The notes under the pieces are model-generated. The model was given only the letters and a program-made list of their open reading frames with translations, did not search any database and was not told where the DNA came from. This document shows, one piece after another, positions 17,419 to 25,501 of a stretch of 64,000 nucleotides of DNA; within the stretch, counting starts at the first letter, position 1, and each line of letters opens with the position of its first letter. This DNA is from Chamaesiphon sp. 341R_metabat_111. Lineage in GTDB: Bacteria > Cyanobacteriota > Cyanobacteriia > Cyanobacteriales > Chamaesiphonaceae. The stretch lies in contig JANXVE010000005.1 in the NCBI GenBank assembly GCA_025351825.1, positions 47,702-111,701 on the forward strand. The letters are read 5' to 3'. The position numbers and the translations under genes were made by a program.

Positions 17419-19188
17419 ATGGAACTAATCTCGACCTTCGATATCAACAAAGAAGCCCTGCTGGATCTACTGCGTGGTATCCAACAGGGTAAAGTTCAAC
17501 TACCAGACTTCCAACGAGATTTTGTCTGGAATGCCGAACGGATATCTCGGCTTCTTTGCAGTATCTCACTCGCCTATCCTATTGGCGCAATCACCACTTT
17601 CCAACTCAGCCATTCTCAACTTCGCTTCAAACCTCGCTCGTTAGCCGGAATTAATACCGAACCAGCTACTATTCCCAGCTTACTCATTCTCGATGGACAA
17701 CAACGCCTGACGAGCCTCTATCAAGCTCTCCTTTCCCAACAACCCGTTACTACCAAAAATCGGAGTGGCCAAAAACTCGATCGCCGTTGGTACTATATCG
17801 ATATTCAAAAAGCCTTGAGTTTTCCTAGTATCGATCGAGCCGAAGCCATCGTCTCCCTCACTGAAAATCGCATCCTGCGGGAATATGGAAACGTTGTACT
17901 GGATTTATCAACACCAGATCGAGAGTTTGCCGCAGATATTTTTCCCTTGGCACAGATTTTCAACTATTCAAATTGGCGCAGCCAGTACAGCCGCTTTTGG
18001 GACTACAAACCTGCCAAGCTAGAAATGCTCGATGAGTTTGAAAGTCGGGTAATCAAGAACTTCGAGCATTATCAGCTACCGATGATTCAATTGCGATCAG
18101 AATTATCCAAAGAAGCAGTCTGTCAGGTGTTTGAAGACACTAATTCTTCAAATAAACCGCTAAATCTATTTGACTTAATTACAGCAAGTTTTGCAGCGGA
18201 TAACTTCTCCCTGCGAGAAGATTGGGAAGAAAGAGAACTTCGCTTTCAACAGCAACCCTTACTCAAGGATGTCAAAGGTGGTGATTTTCTCCAAGCCGTG
18301 TGCCTAATTAGTACTTATTTTCGCCGTTCGCGTTACCTCCAAGCAACATCCCATCAAGCGAGGGAGCAATTACCAGGAGTTGGTTGTACCGGACGCGAAA
18401 TCCTGAACTTAACCTATACGGAATATCAACACTGGGCTGATGCAGTTGCCGTGGGATTTGAAGATGTCGCTCGATTGTTGCATGGGCACAAAATGTTCGA
18501 GGCAGCAGATTTACCCTATCCAATGCAATTAGTGACTCTGGCGGCAATCTGTACGGTACTAAAAGAGCGAGTTGCGGCTGATAAAGTCCGCAGTCAATTG
18601 ATGCAATGGTTTTGGTGTGGTGCTTTGTGCGAGTCTTTTTCAGGTTCGCCAACAGGCAGAGCCGCACGGGACTTAATTGAAACGATCGACTGGATCGATG
18701 GCGGCAGCGAACCGATGACGATTCAACAAGCTGTATTTGACGAATCTTGGCTATTAACTTTACGGAATCGACGGGGCGCAATTTTTAAAGCCGTGGCTGC
18801 TCTACTCAGAAATGAGGGAGTGCTGGACTTTATTACAGGAGAAAAGATTACCGATACGAAATACTTTGAAGACAAAGTTGATGTCCATCATATTTTCCCC
18901 AGAGCATGGTGCGATCGATCAGAGATCGAAAGCAAACGATACAACTGTTTTGTCAACAAAACTCCACTCTCGATCCGAACCAATCGAGTGCTGGGAAGTA
19001 TGGCTCCCAGTAAGTATTTACAGAAAGTAGAGGAGATGGGGACTTCGCGAGAGCGGTTGGATCTGATCTTGCGCTCTCATTTAATCGATCCCGATTGCCT
19101 CCGCAATGATGACTTTGAGGGCTGCTTCCATCTACGTCAACAGGCTTTGATGACGATGATTTACAAAGCAATGGGCAAGTCTCGTTGA
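17419..19188 (+). CDS. DUF262 / GmrSD-like nuclease with C-terminal HNH (DUF1524-type) region
   Basis: 589 residues. The N-terminal DUF262 has QGKVQLPDFQRDFVW and LLILDGQQRLTSLYQAL, the conserved ParB/Srx-like fold (DGQQR). A central helical region follows. The C-terminal part has VDVHHIFPRAWC and later NKTPLSIRTNR, the HNH-type motif of DUF1524. This domain pair is that of type IV modification-dependent restriction enzymes such as GmrSD. It is transcribed opposite to the methylase operon and 85 bases before the long tniQ. As cargo it would add a second, independent anti-phage function. Confidence 0.85.
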   Translation: MELISTFDINKEALLDLLRGIQQGKVQLPDFQRDFVWNAERISRLLCSISLAYPIGAITTFQLSHSQLRFKPRSLAGINTEPATIPSLLILDGQQRLTSLYQALLSQQPVTTKNRSGQKLDRRWYYIDIQKALSFPSIDRAEAIVSLTENRILREYGNVVLDLSTPDREFAADIFPLAQIFNYSNWRSQYSRFWDYKPAKLEMLDEFESRVIKNFEHYQLPMIQLRSELSKEAVCQVFEDTNSSNKPLNLFDLITASFAADNFSLREDWEERELRFQQQPLLKDVKGGDFLQAVCLISTYFRRSRYLQATSHQAREQLPGVGCTGREILNLTYTEYQHWADAVAVGFEDVARLLHGHKMFEAADLPYPMQLVTLAAICTVLKERVAADKVRSQLMQWFWCGALCESFSGSPTGRAARDLIETIDWIDGGSEPMTIQQAVFDESWLLTLRNRRGAIFKAVAALLRNEGVLDFITGEKITDTKYFEDKVDVHHIFPRAWCDRSEIESKRYNCFVNKTPLSIRTNRVLGSMAPSKYLQKVEEMGTSRERLDLILRSHLIDPDCLRNDDFEGCFHLRQQALMTMIYKAMGKSR

Positions 19189-19272
19189 TGTAGCTTCTTC
19201 CGACTGGTTTCAAGTGATAAACATTCTGGTATCCCCTGAGCTAAATAACCACAACAGGTAAGTCCTAATTTT

Positions 19273-21156
19273 ATGCTGGGCTTTTTCCCTACACCTTACC
19301 CTGACGAATTGCTCTATAGCATCATTGCTCGTTACCATATTCGCAGCGGTAATATCAGCCCCAAAATCACGCTGCAAGAATTATTCGGCTCTACTACTAC
19401 CATTGCTACTCCAGATCTTCCATCAAGCCTCAAGTATTTAAGCACGCAGCTCCAGCACCTCTTTCCAAACTCTGTCACCGATTTAATCGATCGATACACC
19501 CTTTATCCCTTTTATCGACCATTTCTGCCACCACAACGCGATCGACTGATTCAAAAGTCGATGAGATCCAGCATCGGTCAGAATATTCATACCAGAGCCG
19601 GAATCATGGCAAGTGCGATCGCTACGCCCAGATATTTCCGCTTTTGCCCACAATGCAACGCCGAAGACCTCGATCGATATGGGGAGATCTATTGGCATCG
19701 GCTCCATCAAATCACAGGGGTGTTTATTTGCCCCGAACATTCTACTCTGCTCCAAAACAGCACCATCTCCTTCCAAGGACTCAATCGTCATGAATACTAT
19801 GCTGCGAGTAGCGATAACTGTGTCATAGTCGAGCCATGCGACACATACAGCGATAGAACGAAACAACAACTTCAAACTCTATCAGCAGATATTTGGTGGC
19901 TACTCAACCGTAATTTAACCGCTCATTCACCCGAATACTTTCAGCAACAATATCGATCGCTATTAATCGATCGAGAATATGCCAATAGTAATGGGCGCGT
20001 TCGCCGCGTTCGACTCGATCGAGATTTTCGATTATTTTACGATCGGGAGATGCTAGCGTTACTTGACTCCAGCTTGGCAGAGAACAGCGAGGCTCATTGG
20101 TTGTTCGATTTACTCTGCAAGCATCGCAAGTCCTTTCATCCAATCCGACACCTATTATTAATTCGATTCCTGACTGATTCAGTAGATCAATTCTTTACTA
20201 CCAAGTATCAATATCAGCCGTTTGGGAAAGCACCTTGGATCTGTCTCAACCCTGTCGCAAATCACTACCGACAGCCAGTGATTATCGATTTGAATGTTTC
20301 CCACTGTTTGGAAAATAAGCGACCGCTAGGGGTGTTTTCCTGTGATTGTGGGATGATTTACTGTCGGACTGGCCCTGATGAAAGTGAGGAGGATCTGTAT
20401 AAAATCGGTAAGATTATTGAGTTTGGCGAACTGTGGCAGCAAAGACTACGAGAACTGGTCGAACAGCAAAAATTGGGATTGAGAGCGATTGCCAAGGAAC
20501 TCAAAGTAGACACTAGAACAGTGAAGCGGTATGTGTCTAATCTCAAACTTGAGAGTCATTGGGAGAAAAGAGCGGTACAGCCGATCGCTGAAAACACTTC
20601 TATGGATAACATTCAATCAGTGGATCGATCGCTAATCCCCGCACCACAGCAAGAGGATTGGACTAACCTGCAACTGCAATATCCTGAAGCAACGAAAACC
20701 GAGCTACGGAAACTTTCGCCAGCGACTTATGCTTGGCTCTATCGTCACGATCGAGATTGGCTCAAAGGTAATTCTCCAGCATTGCAACAACCTACAGCGA
20801 CTAATGAGCGAGTGGATTGGCTCAAGCGAGATCTCGAAGTACTCGATCGAGTTAAGTTAGGTGTTGCTGCGATGCTCAAGGCAGAAAAACCGCAGCGGTT
20901 GACGATAAGTGGGATTGGTAAAGCGATCGATCTATTAGCGTTACTGGAGCAACATTTGGATTTGATGCCGATGACTGGAAATTATCTCGCAACGGTTATG
21001 GAGTCGATCGAGGATTTCCAGATTCGGCGGATTAGGTGGGCAATGGAGGAATTAGATCGGAGACGGGAACCGATGGTTGCTTGGCGGGTAATGAGATTGG
21101 CTGGATTGGGCGGGAATATTAGCGATCGGGTGAGAAAAGCACTAAACGCTGTTTGA
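19273..21156 (+). CDS. tnsD: TnsD-like long TniQ, probable attachment-site selector
   Basis: 627 residues beginning MLGFFPTPYPDELLYSIIARY. The N-terminal TniQ part has FCPQC, YWHRLHQITG and FICPEH. A second Cys cluster (FSCDCGMIYC) lies near residue 357, and a helix-turn-helix (LRAIAKELKVDTRTVKRYV) near 398. The length and added DNA-binding region match TnsD, which in Tn7-like elements binds a fixed chromosomal site to direct homing. It lies at the far end of the cargo, away from tnsC, directly before the decayed cas5. Which host site it recognises cannot be read from this window. Confidence 0.83.
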   Translation: MLGFFPTPYPDELLYSIIARYHIRSGNISPKITLQELFGSTTTIATPDLPSSLKYLSTQLQHLFPNSVTDLIDRYTLYPFYRPFLPPQRDRLIQKSMRSSIGQNIHTRAGIMASAIATPRYFRFCPQCNAEDLDRYGEIYWHRLHQITGVFICPEHSTLLQNSTISFQGLNRHEYYAASSDNCVIVEPCDTYSDRTKQQLQTLSADIWWLLNRNLTAHSPEYFQQQYRSLLIDREYANSNGRVRRVRLDRDFRLFYDREMLALLDSSLAENSEAHWLFDLLCKHRKSFHPIRHLLLIRFLTDSVDQFFTTKYQYQPFGKAPWICLNPVANHYRQPVIIDLNVSHCLENKRPLGVFSCDCGMIYCRTGPDESEEDLYKIGKIIEFGELWQQRLRELVEQQKLGLRAIAKELKVDTRTVKRYVSNLKLESHWEKRAVQPIAENTSMDNIQSVDRSLIPAPQQEDWTNLQLQYPEATKTELRKLSPATYAWLYRHDRDWLKGNSPALQQPTATNERVDWLKRDLEVLDRVKLGVAAMLKAEKPQRLTISGIGKAIDLLALLEQHLDLMPMTGNYLATVMESIEDFQIRRIRWAMEELDRRREPMVAWRVMRLAGLGGNISDRVRKALNAV

Positions 21157-21163
21157 AAATCAG

Positions 21164-21498
21164 ATGAATATCAGGAAATCGGTAGATTGGGCGGTAGGTG
21201 TGGACATAGTCCTTGAGTGGTTAAGGCTTATCGGAATGGCCGATCCTAGCTCGATCGATCGGTTTGGTAGCTTGTGTCTGGGTGAAAGTAGTCATCTAGT
21301 TGACTCGATCGATTTACTTCCAGATGATTATGACAGCGGTAAATTACAATGGCTGGAACGCAATCGGTTTGGGTGGTTTTACCGTATCGGGTTGACCATG
21401 TTGGGTCTGAAGGAACTCGTTGGGAGCGTTACAAGCTAATTGAATCCAAACTACCTGCACCGAAGGCAGAACATTGGACGCAGATCGACTCTGCTTAA
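21164..21498 (+). pseudogene. cas5: cas5 remnant (3' third, frameshifted)
   Basis: In one frame the translation reads DRFGSLCLGESSHLVDSIDL, matching cas5 RFGNICLGESRDLVNSIDI. Near 21377 to 21382 the match shifts by one base and continues as PYRVDHVGSEGTRW and then HWTQIDSA-stop, matching cas5 PYWVDRSGSERTRW and SWTQIQTD-stop. The first two thirds of cas5, and all of cas6, cas8 and cas7, are missing. It begins 8 bases after the long tniQ stop. This is the trace of a second tniQ-cas-CRISPR unit. Confidence 0.9.
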
Positions 21499-21507
21499 AA
21501 ATGCAAG

Positions 21508-21621
21508 TATAGCAGTCGCCAAGTCCGTTAGGACGTTTTTTAATTAGTCCGCGTAGGCGGACTTTGCATCACAAGCGGCGATTTCAATCGCTGTGTCCTA
21601 ATAGCCTTGGCGGTTGCTATA
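21508..21621. mobile_element. Small inverted-repeat element (MITE) in the second leader
   Basis: 114 bases with imperfect terminal inverted repeats of about 27 bases. The left end reads TATAGCAGTCGCCAAG and on to TTAGGAC, and the right end read in reverse complement is TATAGCAACCGCCAAG and on to TTAGGAC. It has no coding capacity. The flanks are consistent with a TA target: CAAGTA on the left continues with CCTCTGGATG on the right, corresponding to the uninterrupted CAAGTATCTATGCCTG after the intact cas5. TA duplication suggests mobilisation by an IS630/Tc1-type transposase encoded elsewhere. Confidence 0.75.
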
Positions 21622-21862
21622 CCTCTGGATGTGGAGGAAAAGTAAAAGGATAAAAACGCTGAAGTCTTTATCTGACAAGGGATATCTGCCCCAGAGATCG
21701 TTCTTAGGTGCTTGCAAAACGCCAAGATCGAGTCAGGTAGACCTTTCCAGACAATAGAAAATCGAGATTTTGATGAAGTTATGCTAATTTACGATCTAAG
21801 TGCTGGGGGTGCTTGTAAAATTGGATCTCAGGCCATGGCAGATAAGGGTTTTAGCTGCCGCC
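21622..21862 (+). promoter_or_regulatory. Second CRISPR leader (degenerate copy)
   Basis: It contains GGTGCTTGCAAA at 21707 to 21718 and GGTGCTTGTAAA at 21808 to 21819. These are the same two 12-base words as in the first leader, 101 bases apart, with the second 55 bases before the repeat, as at 5895/5950. Sequence between the words is largely diverged, but the element layout is conserved. Confidence 0.75.
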
Positions 21863-21898
21863 CTGCACCATAATGTAATGCCAATAGGCGTTGATCAC
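21863..21898 (+). CRISPR. Orphan single CRISPR repeat
   Basis: A 36-base sequence starting CTGCACCATAATG and ending GGCGTTGATCAC, 15.5 kb from the main array. It differs from repeat 1 at only a few positions and keeps the GCC-AATA-GGC stem and the TTGATCAC handle. No second repeat follows. The next bases run straight into AATAAAGT-type repeats of the transposon end, so this is an eroded array or a single-guide unit. Confidence 0.88.
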
Positions 21899-21904
21899 AA
21901 GATT

Positions 21905-22030
21905 TGGAAACACAATAAAGTCGCGTAATAACTAATAAAGTTGCGTATAATGCCTGTATATGGAGATATCATGTGCAGGTTTTTTATGCCTAGAAGCAAA
22001 AGAGGTTGTGTGGAAACACAATAAAGTTGA
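21905..22030. repeat. Direct repeats resembling TnsB-binding sites at the transposon end
   Basis: Three copies share the core AATAAAGT(C/T)G. They are GGAAACACAATAAAGTCGCG starting at 21906, ACTAATAAAGTTGCGTATAA starting at 21931, and GGAAACACAATAAAGTTG at 22012. The first two continue into GTA(TA)AT. Repeated short sites in one orientation close to a terminus are typical of Tn7-like ends, where TnsB binds. The exact terminus is unresolved. The element end is expected to read ...ACA, and 22058 to 22060 is one candidate. Confidence 0.55.
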
Positions 22031-22261
22031 GAGGGAGCTTTTCTACCCCCTTGTCAGACACCCTCTCAATGGCTATGGGCTATTCTCTTCGCCCATTTTC
22101 AATCGCCGAACTATTGACACATCGCGGATTTTTCTCTATCTCTCCTTAGCAGACCAGTATCTCATGGAGAGATCGAGACTGGTGAGCTAGTAGATAAAGA
22201 AGTTTGGTGATGGCAGATAGTGACTATGTAACCGTTAGGGGCGATATCGTCTATCTGAATT
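22031..22261. other. Junction region right of the transposon repeats
   Basis: About 230 bases with no gene I can support. An ATG at 22210 opens a 46-codon frame (MADSDYVTVRGDIVYLN...) that overlaps the end of the oxidase gene on the other strand. It could be a remnant of a gene split by the transposon, but it matches no family I recognise. Confidence 0.3.
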
Positions 22262-23356
22262 TCAATGCGATTTATGAACTAAATCTCGATCGATATCTGC
22301 CAAACAATTACACCCACTTAAAGCCATTGCCAGATCGAGTTCATCGCTGAGTATCTGGAGAATGTGCCCCACACCTTCTGCTCCCGCAACACTCAGACCC
22401 CACAAAATTGGTCGCCCGATCAATACCGCATTAGCTCCCAAAGCTAACGCCTTGAGAATATCTACGCCCCTGCGAATTCCCCCATCAAGCAACACCTCGC
22501 ACCGTCCGTCTACCGCACTTACGACTTCGGGCAAAGCATTAATAGTACAAACAGACTCATCGAGTTGTCTGCCGCCATGATTAGAAACCACCAAAGCTCT
22601 TGCGCCATGCTCGATCGCTCTGACGGCATCATCGCTTCTTAAAATGCCCTTGACAATTATCGGTAAAGTCGAAATCGATGCCAACCAATCAAGATCCGCC
22701 CAAGTTATTGCGGGAGATACTTGCTGTTGAAAATAAGCAAATAACCCAGATTCAGCTTGTTTTCCGCCATCTACCGCTAGCTCCAACCCCCTGAAATTGG
22801 CTAATTCTAGCTCGGGTGGTAAGGTAAATTGGTTGCGACTATCCCGTTCTCTTTTGCCTAGCAAGGGTGTATCGACAGTCAGGCAGATCGCACAAAAACC
22901 AGCCGCTTCAGCTCGTTCTACCAATGCTCTGGTCAACCCTCGATCGCGGTGTACATATAGTTGAAATATTTGACCGACATTAGGATTTAAACCTTGCCGA
23001 ACCTCTGATACTTCCTCTAAACTTTTAGTCGAGAGAGTACTCAGCATCATCATTACCCCAGCTTGATTGGCTGCCTTAGCAGTTGCCAGCTCGCCATCTG
23101 GATGAGCCAAACAATGAAATGCGCTGGGTGCCACTAATATTGGAGATTCGATTTGTTGGCCCAAAATCGTGGTTTGTAGGCTGCGCTGACTAACATCTAC
23201 CAGAACCCTCGGTCTTAATTTAATCTGTTGGAAAGCATCGACATTATCTTTGAGGGTGGATTCAGCACCAGCCCCGCTAGAATAATAATCCCAAGTCATG
23301 GCTGATAATAATTCTTTTGCGCTGGTTTCGTAGTCAAGTAAGTTGATATTAGTCAT
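22262..23356 (-). CDS. FMN-dependent alpha-hydroxy-acid oxidase (lactate/glycolate oxidase type)
   Basis: 364 residues, full length for the family. Motifs include WDYYSSGAGAE near the N-terminus, APSAFHCLAHPDGELATAKA, FMN-contacting LTVDTPLLGKRERD, the active-site SNHGGRQLDES, LLDGGIRRGVDILKALALGA and IGRPILWGLS. It oxidises an L-2-hydroxy acid such as lactate or glycolate to the oxo acid, using oxygen or another acceptor. In many cyanobacteria this family prefers lactate, but substrate cannot be settled here. Neighbouring transport genes for small carboxylates (23464 and 28438, same strand) fit a hydroxy-acid use pathway. Confidence 0.88.
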   Translation of the reverse strand: MTNINLLDYETSAKELLSAMTWDYYSSGAGAESTLKDNVDAFQQIKLRPRVLVDVSQRSLQTTILGQQIESPILVAPSAFHCLAHPDGELATAKAANQAGVMMMLSTLSTKSLEEVSEVRQGLNPNVGQIFQLYVHRDRGLTRALVERAEAAGFCAICLTVDTPLLGKRERDSRNQFTLPPELELANFRGLELAVDGGKQAESGLFAYFQQQVSPAITWADLDWLASISTLPIIVKGILRSDDAVRAIEHGARALVVSNHGGRQLDESVCTINALPEVVSAVDGRCEVLLDGGIRRGVDILKALALGANAVLIGRPILWGLSVAGAEGVGHILQILSDELDLAMALSGCNCLADIDRDLVHKSH

Positions 23357-23463
23357 CGATAAATTCTCCTGAAAAATAGTTTGGAAAAATCTGTTTTGAG
23401 CCGATCGAAGAACAATCGGCGATCGATTAATGTTGAATTCTCTACGTGCCGAATAGTCGGGTT

Positions 23464-24783
23464 TTAAGTCTCAGTCTGCTCTCGATCTGTGGATTGGAGC
23501 GGGTACTTACCATCAATCAAAGCACTAACCGTCATATCACCCATCACATTAATCGCGGTGCGACATCGATCGAGAAACCAGTCTACCGTAATTAAAATCG
23601 CCACATATTCCGTCGGCAACCCCACCGATGTCAAAACTAGCGTCATCGTCACCAACCCCGCCTCTGGAATCCCCGCAGCCCCAACTGAAGCCACGATCGA
23701 AGTCAACACTACCATTAACTGTTGTGCCAAGGTCAGATGTTGACCGATAACTTGAGAGATGAATAACGCACTCATCGCTTCATAAAGGGCCGTTCCGTCG
23801 TGGTTGAAATTTCCGCCCACGAGAACACCTAATGAAGCCGAAGACTCCCGCAAGCCGATTTTATTAACCAGACAGTCATAGGTAATCGGCATGGTTGCCG
23901 TCGAAGAAGCGGTAGAAAACGCCGAAACTAACGCATCACTGGCACCAATTAGAAACTGTCGGGGCGATACCCAAGTGCCAAATTTTAGCCGGAGCAGATA
24001 GTAAATTGTCTGAAGAGCTAGGGCGAGTAGAACGGCAATCACAAACGCACCCAGAGCCTTGAACGGCTCGAAACCTTGAAGGGCGATCGTTTTTGAGACA
24101 ATTCCAAATACCGCTAGGGGGACTAACTTAATTACCCAATGTAAGATCCGAATCACCGCGTCGAATAATAAACCGATAATCCGCTCGATCGTCAGATAGT
24201 CAGTTTGAGATTTAGCGATTTGTTCGCTTTTAATCGCCCGTAAGACCACGCCAAAGGCAAGAGCGACAAAGATTAGAGATATGACGTTATTATCTACCAG
24301 CGGTTTAACCACCGAGTCGGGAATCACATCAGAAATTAACGACCAGGGATCGAGCGGTTTGACACTGGGTTTCTCAGTCGGTGTAGCCAGCCCTAAGTTA
24401 CCCCCACTGCCAGGATGGAGGATATTTGCCACAATTAACCCGACGATAATCGCAATGGTCGTATTACTCATCAATAGAAATACGAGTTTAGAGCCAGATT
24501 TACCAGGCAGATCGGCACTAATAAATGTATGCAAAATGGCGAGGAAAATTAATGGCGTTGCCAAGGTTCGTAGTGCCTTGATAATCAGCGTACAGGGGAG
24601 AACTAGATGTTCGATTATTCCTTTATCGATAATCGGATGACCCGCACCGAGTAGGATACCGACGATCGTTGCTACAACTAGAGCGGCAACAATTTGTAAA
24701 TATAGGGGAAGTTTAATCATTGGATCGGGACATATTTGGTGACACATTAGTTTCGCAGATCGGAATTTTGAGACGAGCTTCAA
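23464..24783 (-). CDS. DAACS family dicarboxylate/amino acid:cation symporter
   Basis: 439 residues with many hydrophobic segments. Hallmarks are the serine-rich STASSTATMPITYDC, then VGGNFNHDGTALYEAMSALF, and the C-terminal VDWFLDRCRTAINVMGD, the substrate and Na+/H+ binding elements of GltP/GltT/DctA carriers. Translation could also start at the internal MIKLPLYLQ (24720), which sits directly before the first membrane segment. It lies 107 bases upstream of the oxidase on the same strand and probably imports a C4-dicarboxylate or acidic amino acid. Confidence 0.87.
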   Translation of the reverse strand: MKLVSKFRSAKLMCHQICPDPMIKLPLYLQIVAALVVATIVGILLGAGHPIIDKGIIEHLVLPCTLIIKALRTLATPLIFLAILHTFISADLPGKSGSKLVFLLMSNTTIAIIVGLIVANILHPGSGGNLGLATPTEKPSVKPLDPWSLISDVIPDSVVKPLVDNNVISLIFVALAFGVVLRAIKSEQIAKSQTDYLTIERIIGLLFDAVIRILHWVIKLVPLAVFGIVSKTIALQGFEPFKALGAFVIAVLLALALQTIYYLLRLKFGTWVSPRQFLIGASDALVSAFSTASSTATMPITYDCLVNKIGLRESSASLGVLVGGNFNHDGTALYEAMSALFISQVIGQHLTLAQQLMVVLTSIVASVGAAGIPEAGLVTMTLVLTSVGLPTEYVAILITVDWFLDRCRTAINVMGDMTVSALIDGKYPLQSTDREQTET

Positions 24784-24899
24784 CCCTCATTTATTGGTAG
24801 TGGGGGATAAAGGGTAAGGGTGAAAAACTGAAGATTGCAGCTCCTTCCCTTGACCAGACTTGCCAGAGTTTAAACCTGGCGTAAGCTGCTCTGGTTAAC

Positions 24900-25349
24900 T
24901 TATTGATTATTCACTGGACTTCTTTTCACACTAATTTCGTGGAGATCTCTCATTAAATTGAGATCGTAGGGAAAAGGTGCTTTAATCGGGCGATAGTCTA
25001 ATGGATGCGGTTTGCCATGACGAATTACCCCATTGATTAACATGCAAGGCTCAGAACCCAGATTAATTGCCGCATGGGGTACCATTCGGGGAATAGTTAT
25101 CACCTCTGGCTTGGCTTCGCTCAATGAAACGTACTGATACTTGCCATCGTGCAAAATGATGATAATGAAATTACCCCTCACTGCCATTAATTGGTCGGTT
25201 TGATACTTGTGGACAAAGAAATCATCGACCGTGTTGGGTGGAACTCCCACTAACATTGTTTCGTGACTCGTTTTGGCATCATAAAAATCTAGCATTCCCG
25301 CTTTGATTGATGTGAGGTGATGAATTTCTACGCCTTTGGATAATGACAT
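24900..25349 (-). CDS. Cupin-fold protein
   Basis: About 149 residues from ATG 25349 (MSLSKGVEIHH). An upstream in-frame ATG at 25412 is possible. Middle strands VDDFFVHKYQTDQL, followed by MAVRGNFIIIILHDGKYQYV, VITIPRMVPHAAINLGSEPC and MLINGVIRHGKPHP, match a small one-domain cupin such as those related to dTDP-sugar epimerase-like or sensor cupins. No substrate can be assigned. The same-strand neighbours are the symporter and two kinases. Confidence 0.6.
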   Translation of the reverse strand: MSLSKGVEIHHLTSIKAGMLDFYDAKTSHETMLVGVPPNTVDDFFVHKYQTDQLMAVRGNFIIIILHDGKYQYVSLSEAKPEVITIPRMVPHAAINLGSEPCMLINGVIRHGKPHPLDYRPIKAPFPYDLNLMRDLHEISVKRSPVNNQ

Positions 25350-25501
25350 ACTGACTATTTGTAAAACTAAAAATAACTGGTTAAATGCTGTTGCTTTATG
25401 CAAATTTTGCAAAATTGACTATTATGTTCGTGATCTAGATTTCCACGATCGATATTTAGCTAAGAGTTGAGGGGTGCTTATCACTCCTTCAGCTCGATCG
25501 G

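Larger units (their letters stand above)
1..22060 (+). mobile_element. Type I-B CRISPR-associated Tn7-like transposon (partial, left end outside window)
   Basis: The order is tnsC (partial), short tniQ, cas6-cas8-cas7-cas5, CRISPR array, defence cargo, long tnsD-like tniQ, cas5 remnant, orphan CRISPR repeat, and repeats resembling TnsB sites. Cas1, Cas2 and Cas3 are absent, as is usual for transposon-encoded Cascade. TnsA and TnsB would lie left of base 1. Two TniQ-family proteins of different length fit the known type I-B arrangement, in which one works with Cascade and the other recognises a fixed attachment site. The right boundary is approximate: it is placed just after the last AATAAAGTTG repeat, and no target duplication could be assigned. 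Confidence 0.85.

Noticed and set aside
18308..18781. 157-codon antisense frame inside the DUF262 gene
   Set aside because: Composition and motifs belong to the sense gene. It is a shadow frame in GATC-rich DNA.
1..22060. Looked for cas1, cas2, cas3 and an anti-CRISPR
   Set aside because: No reading frame shows their motifs. Their absence fits a transposon-encoded Cascade.
21960..22190. 76-codon plus-strand frame over the transposon end
   Set aside because: It spans the putative TnsB repeat at 22012, has no recognisable motif and no ribosome site.
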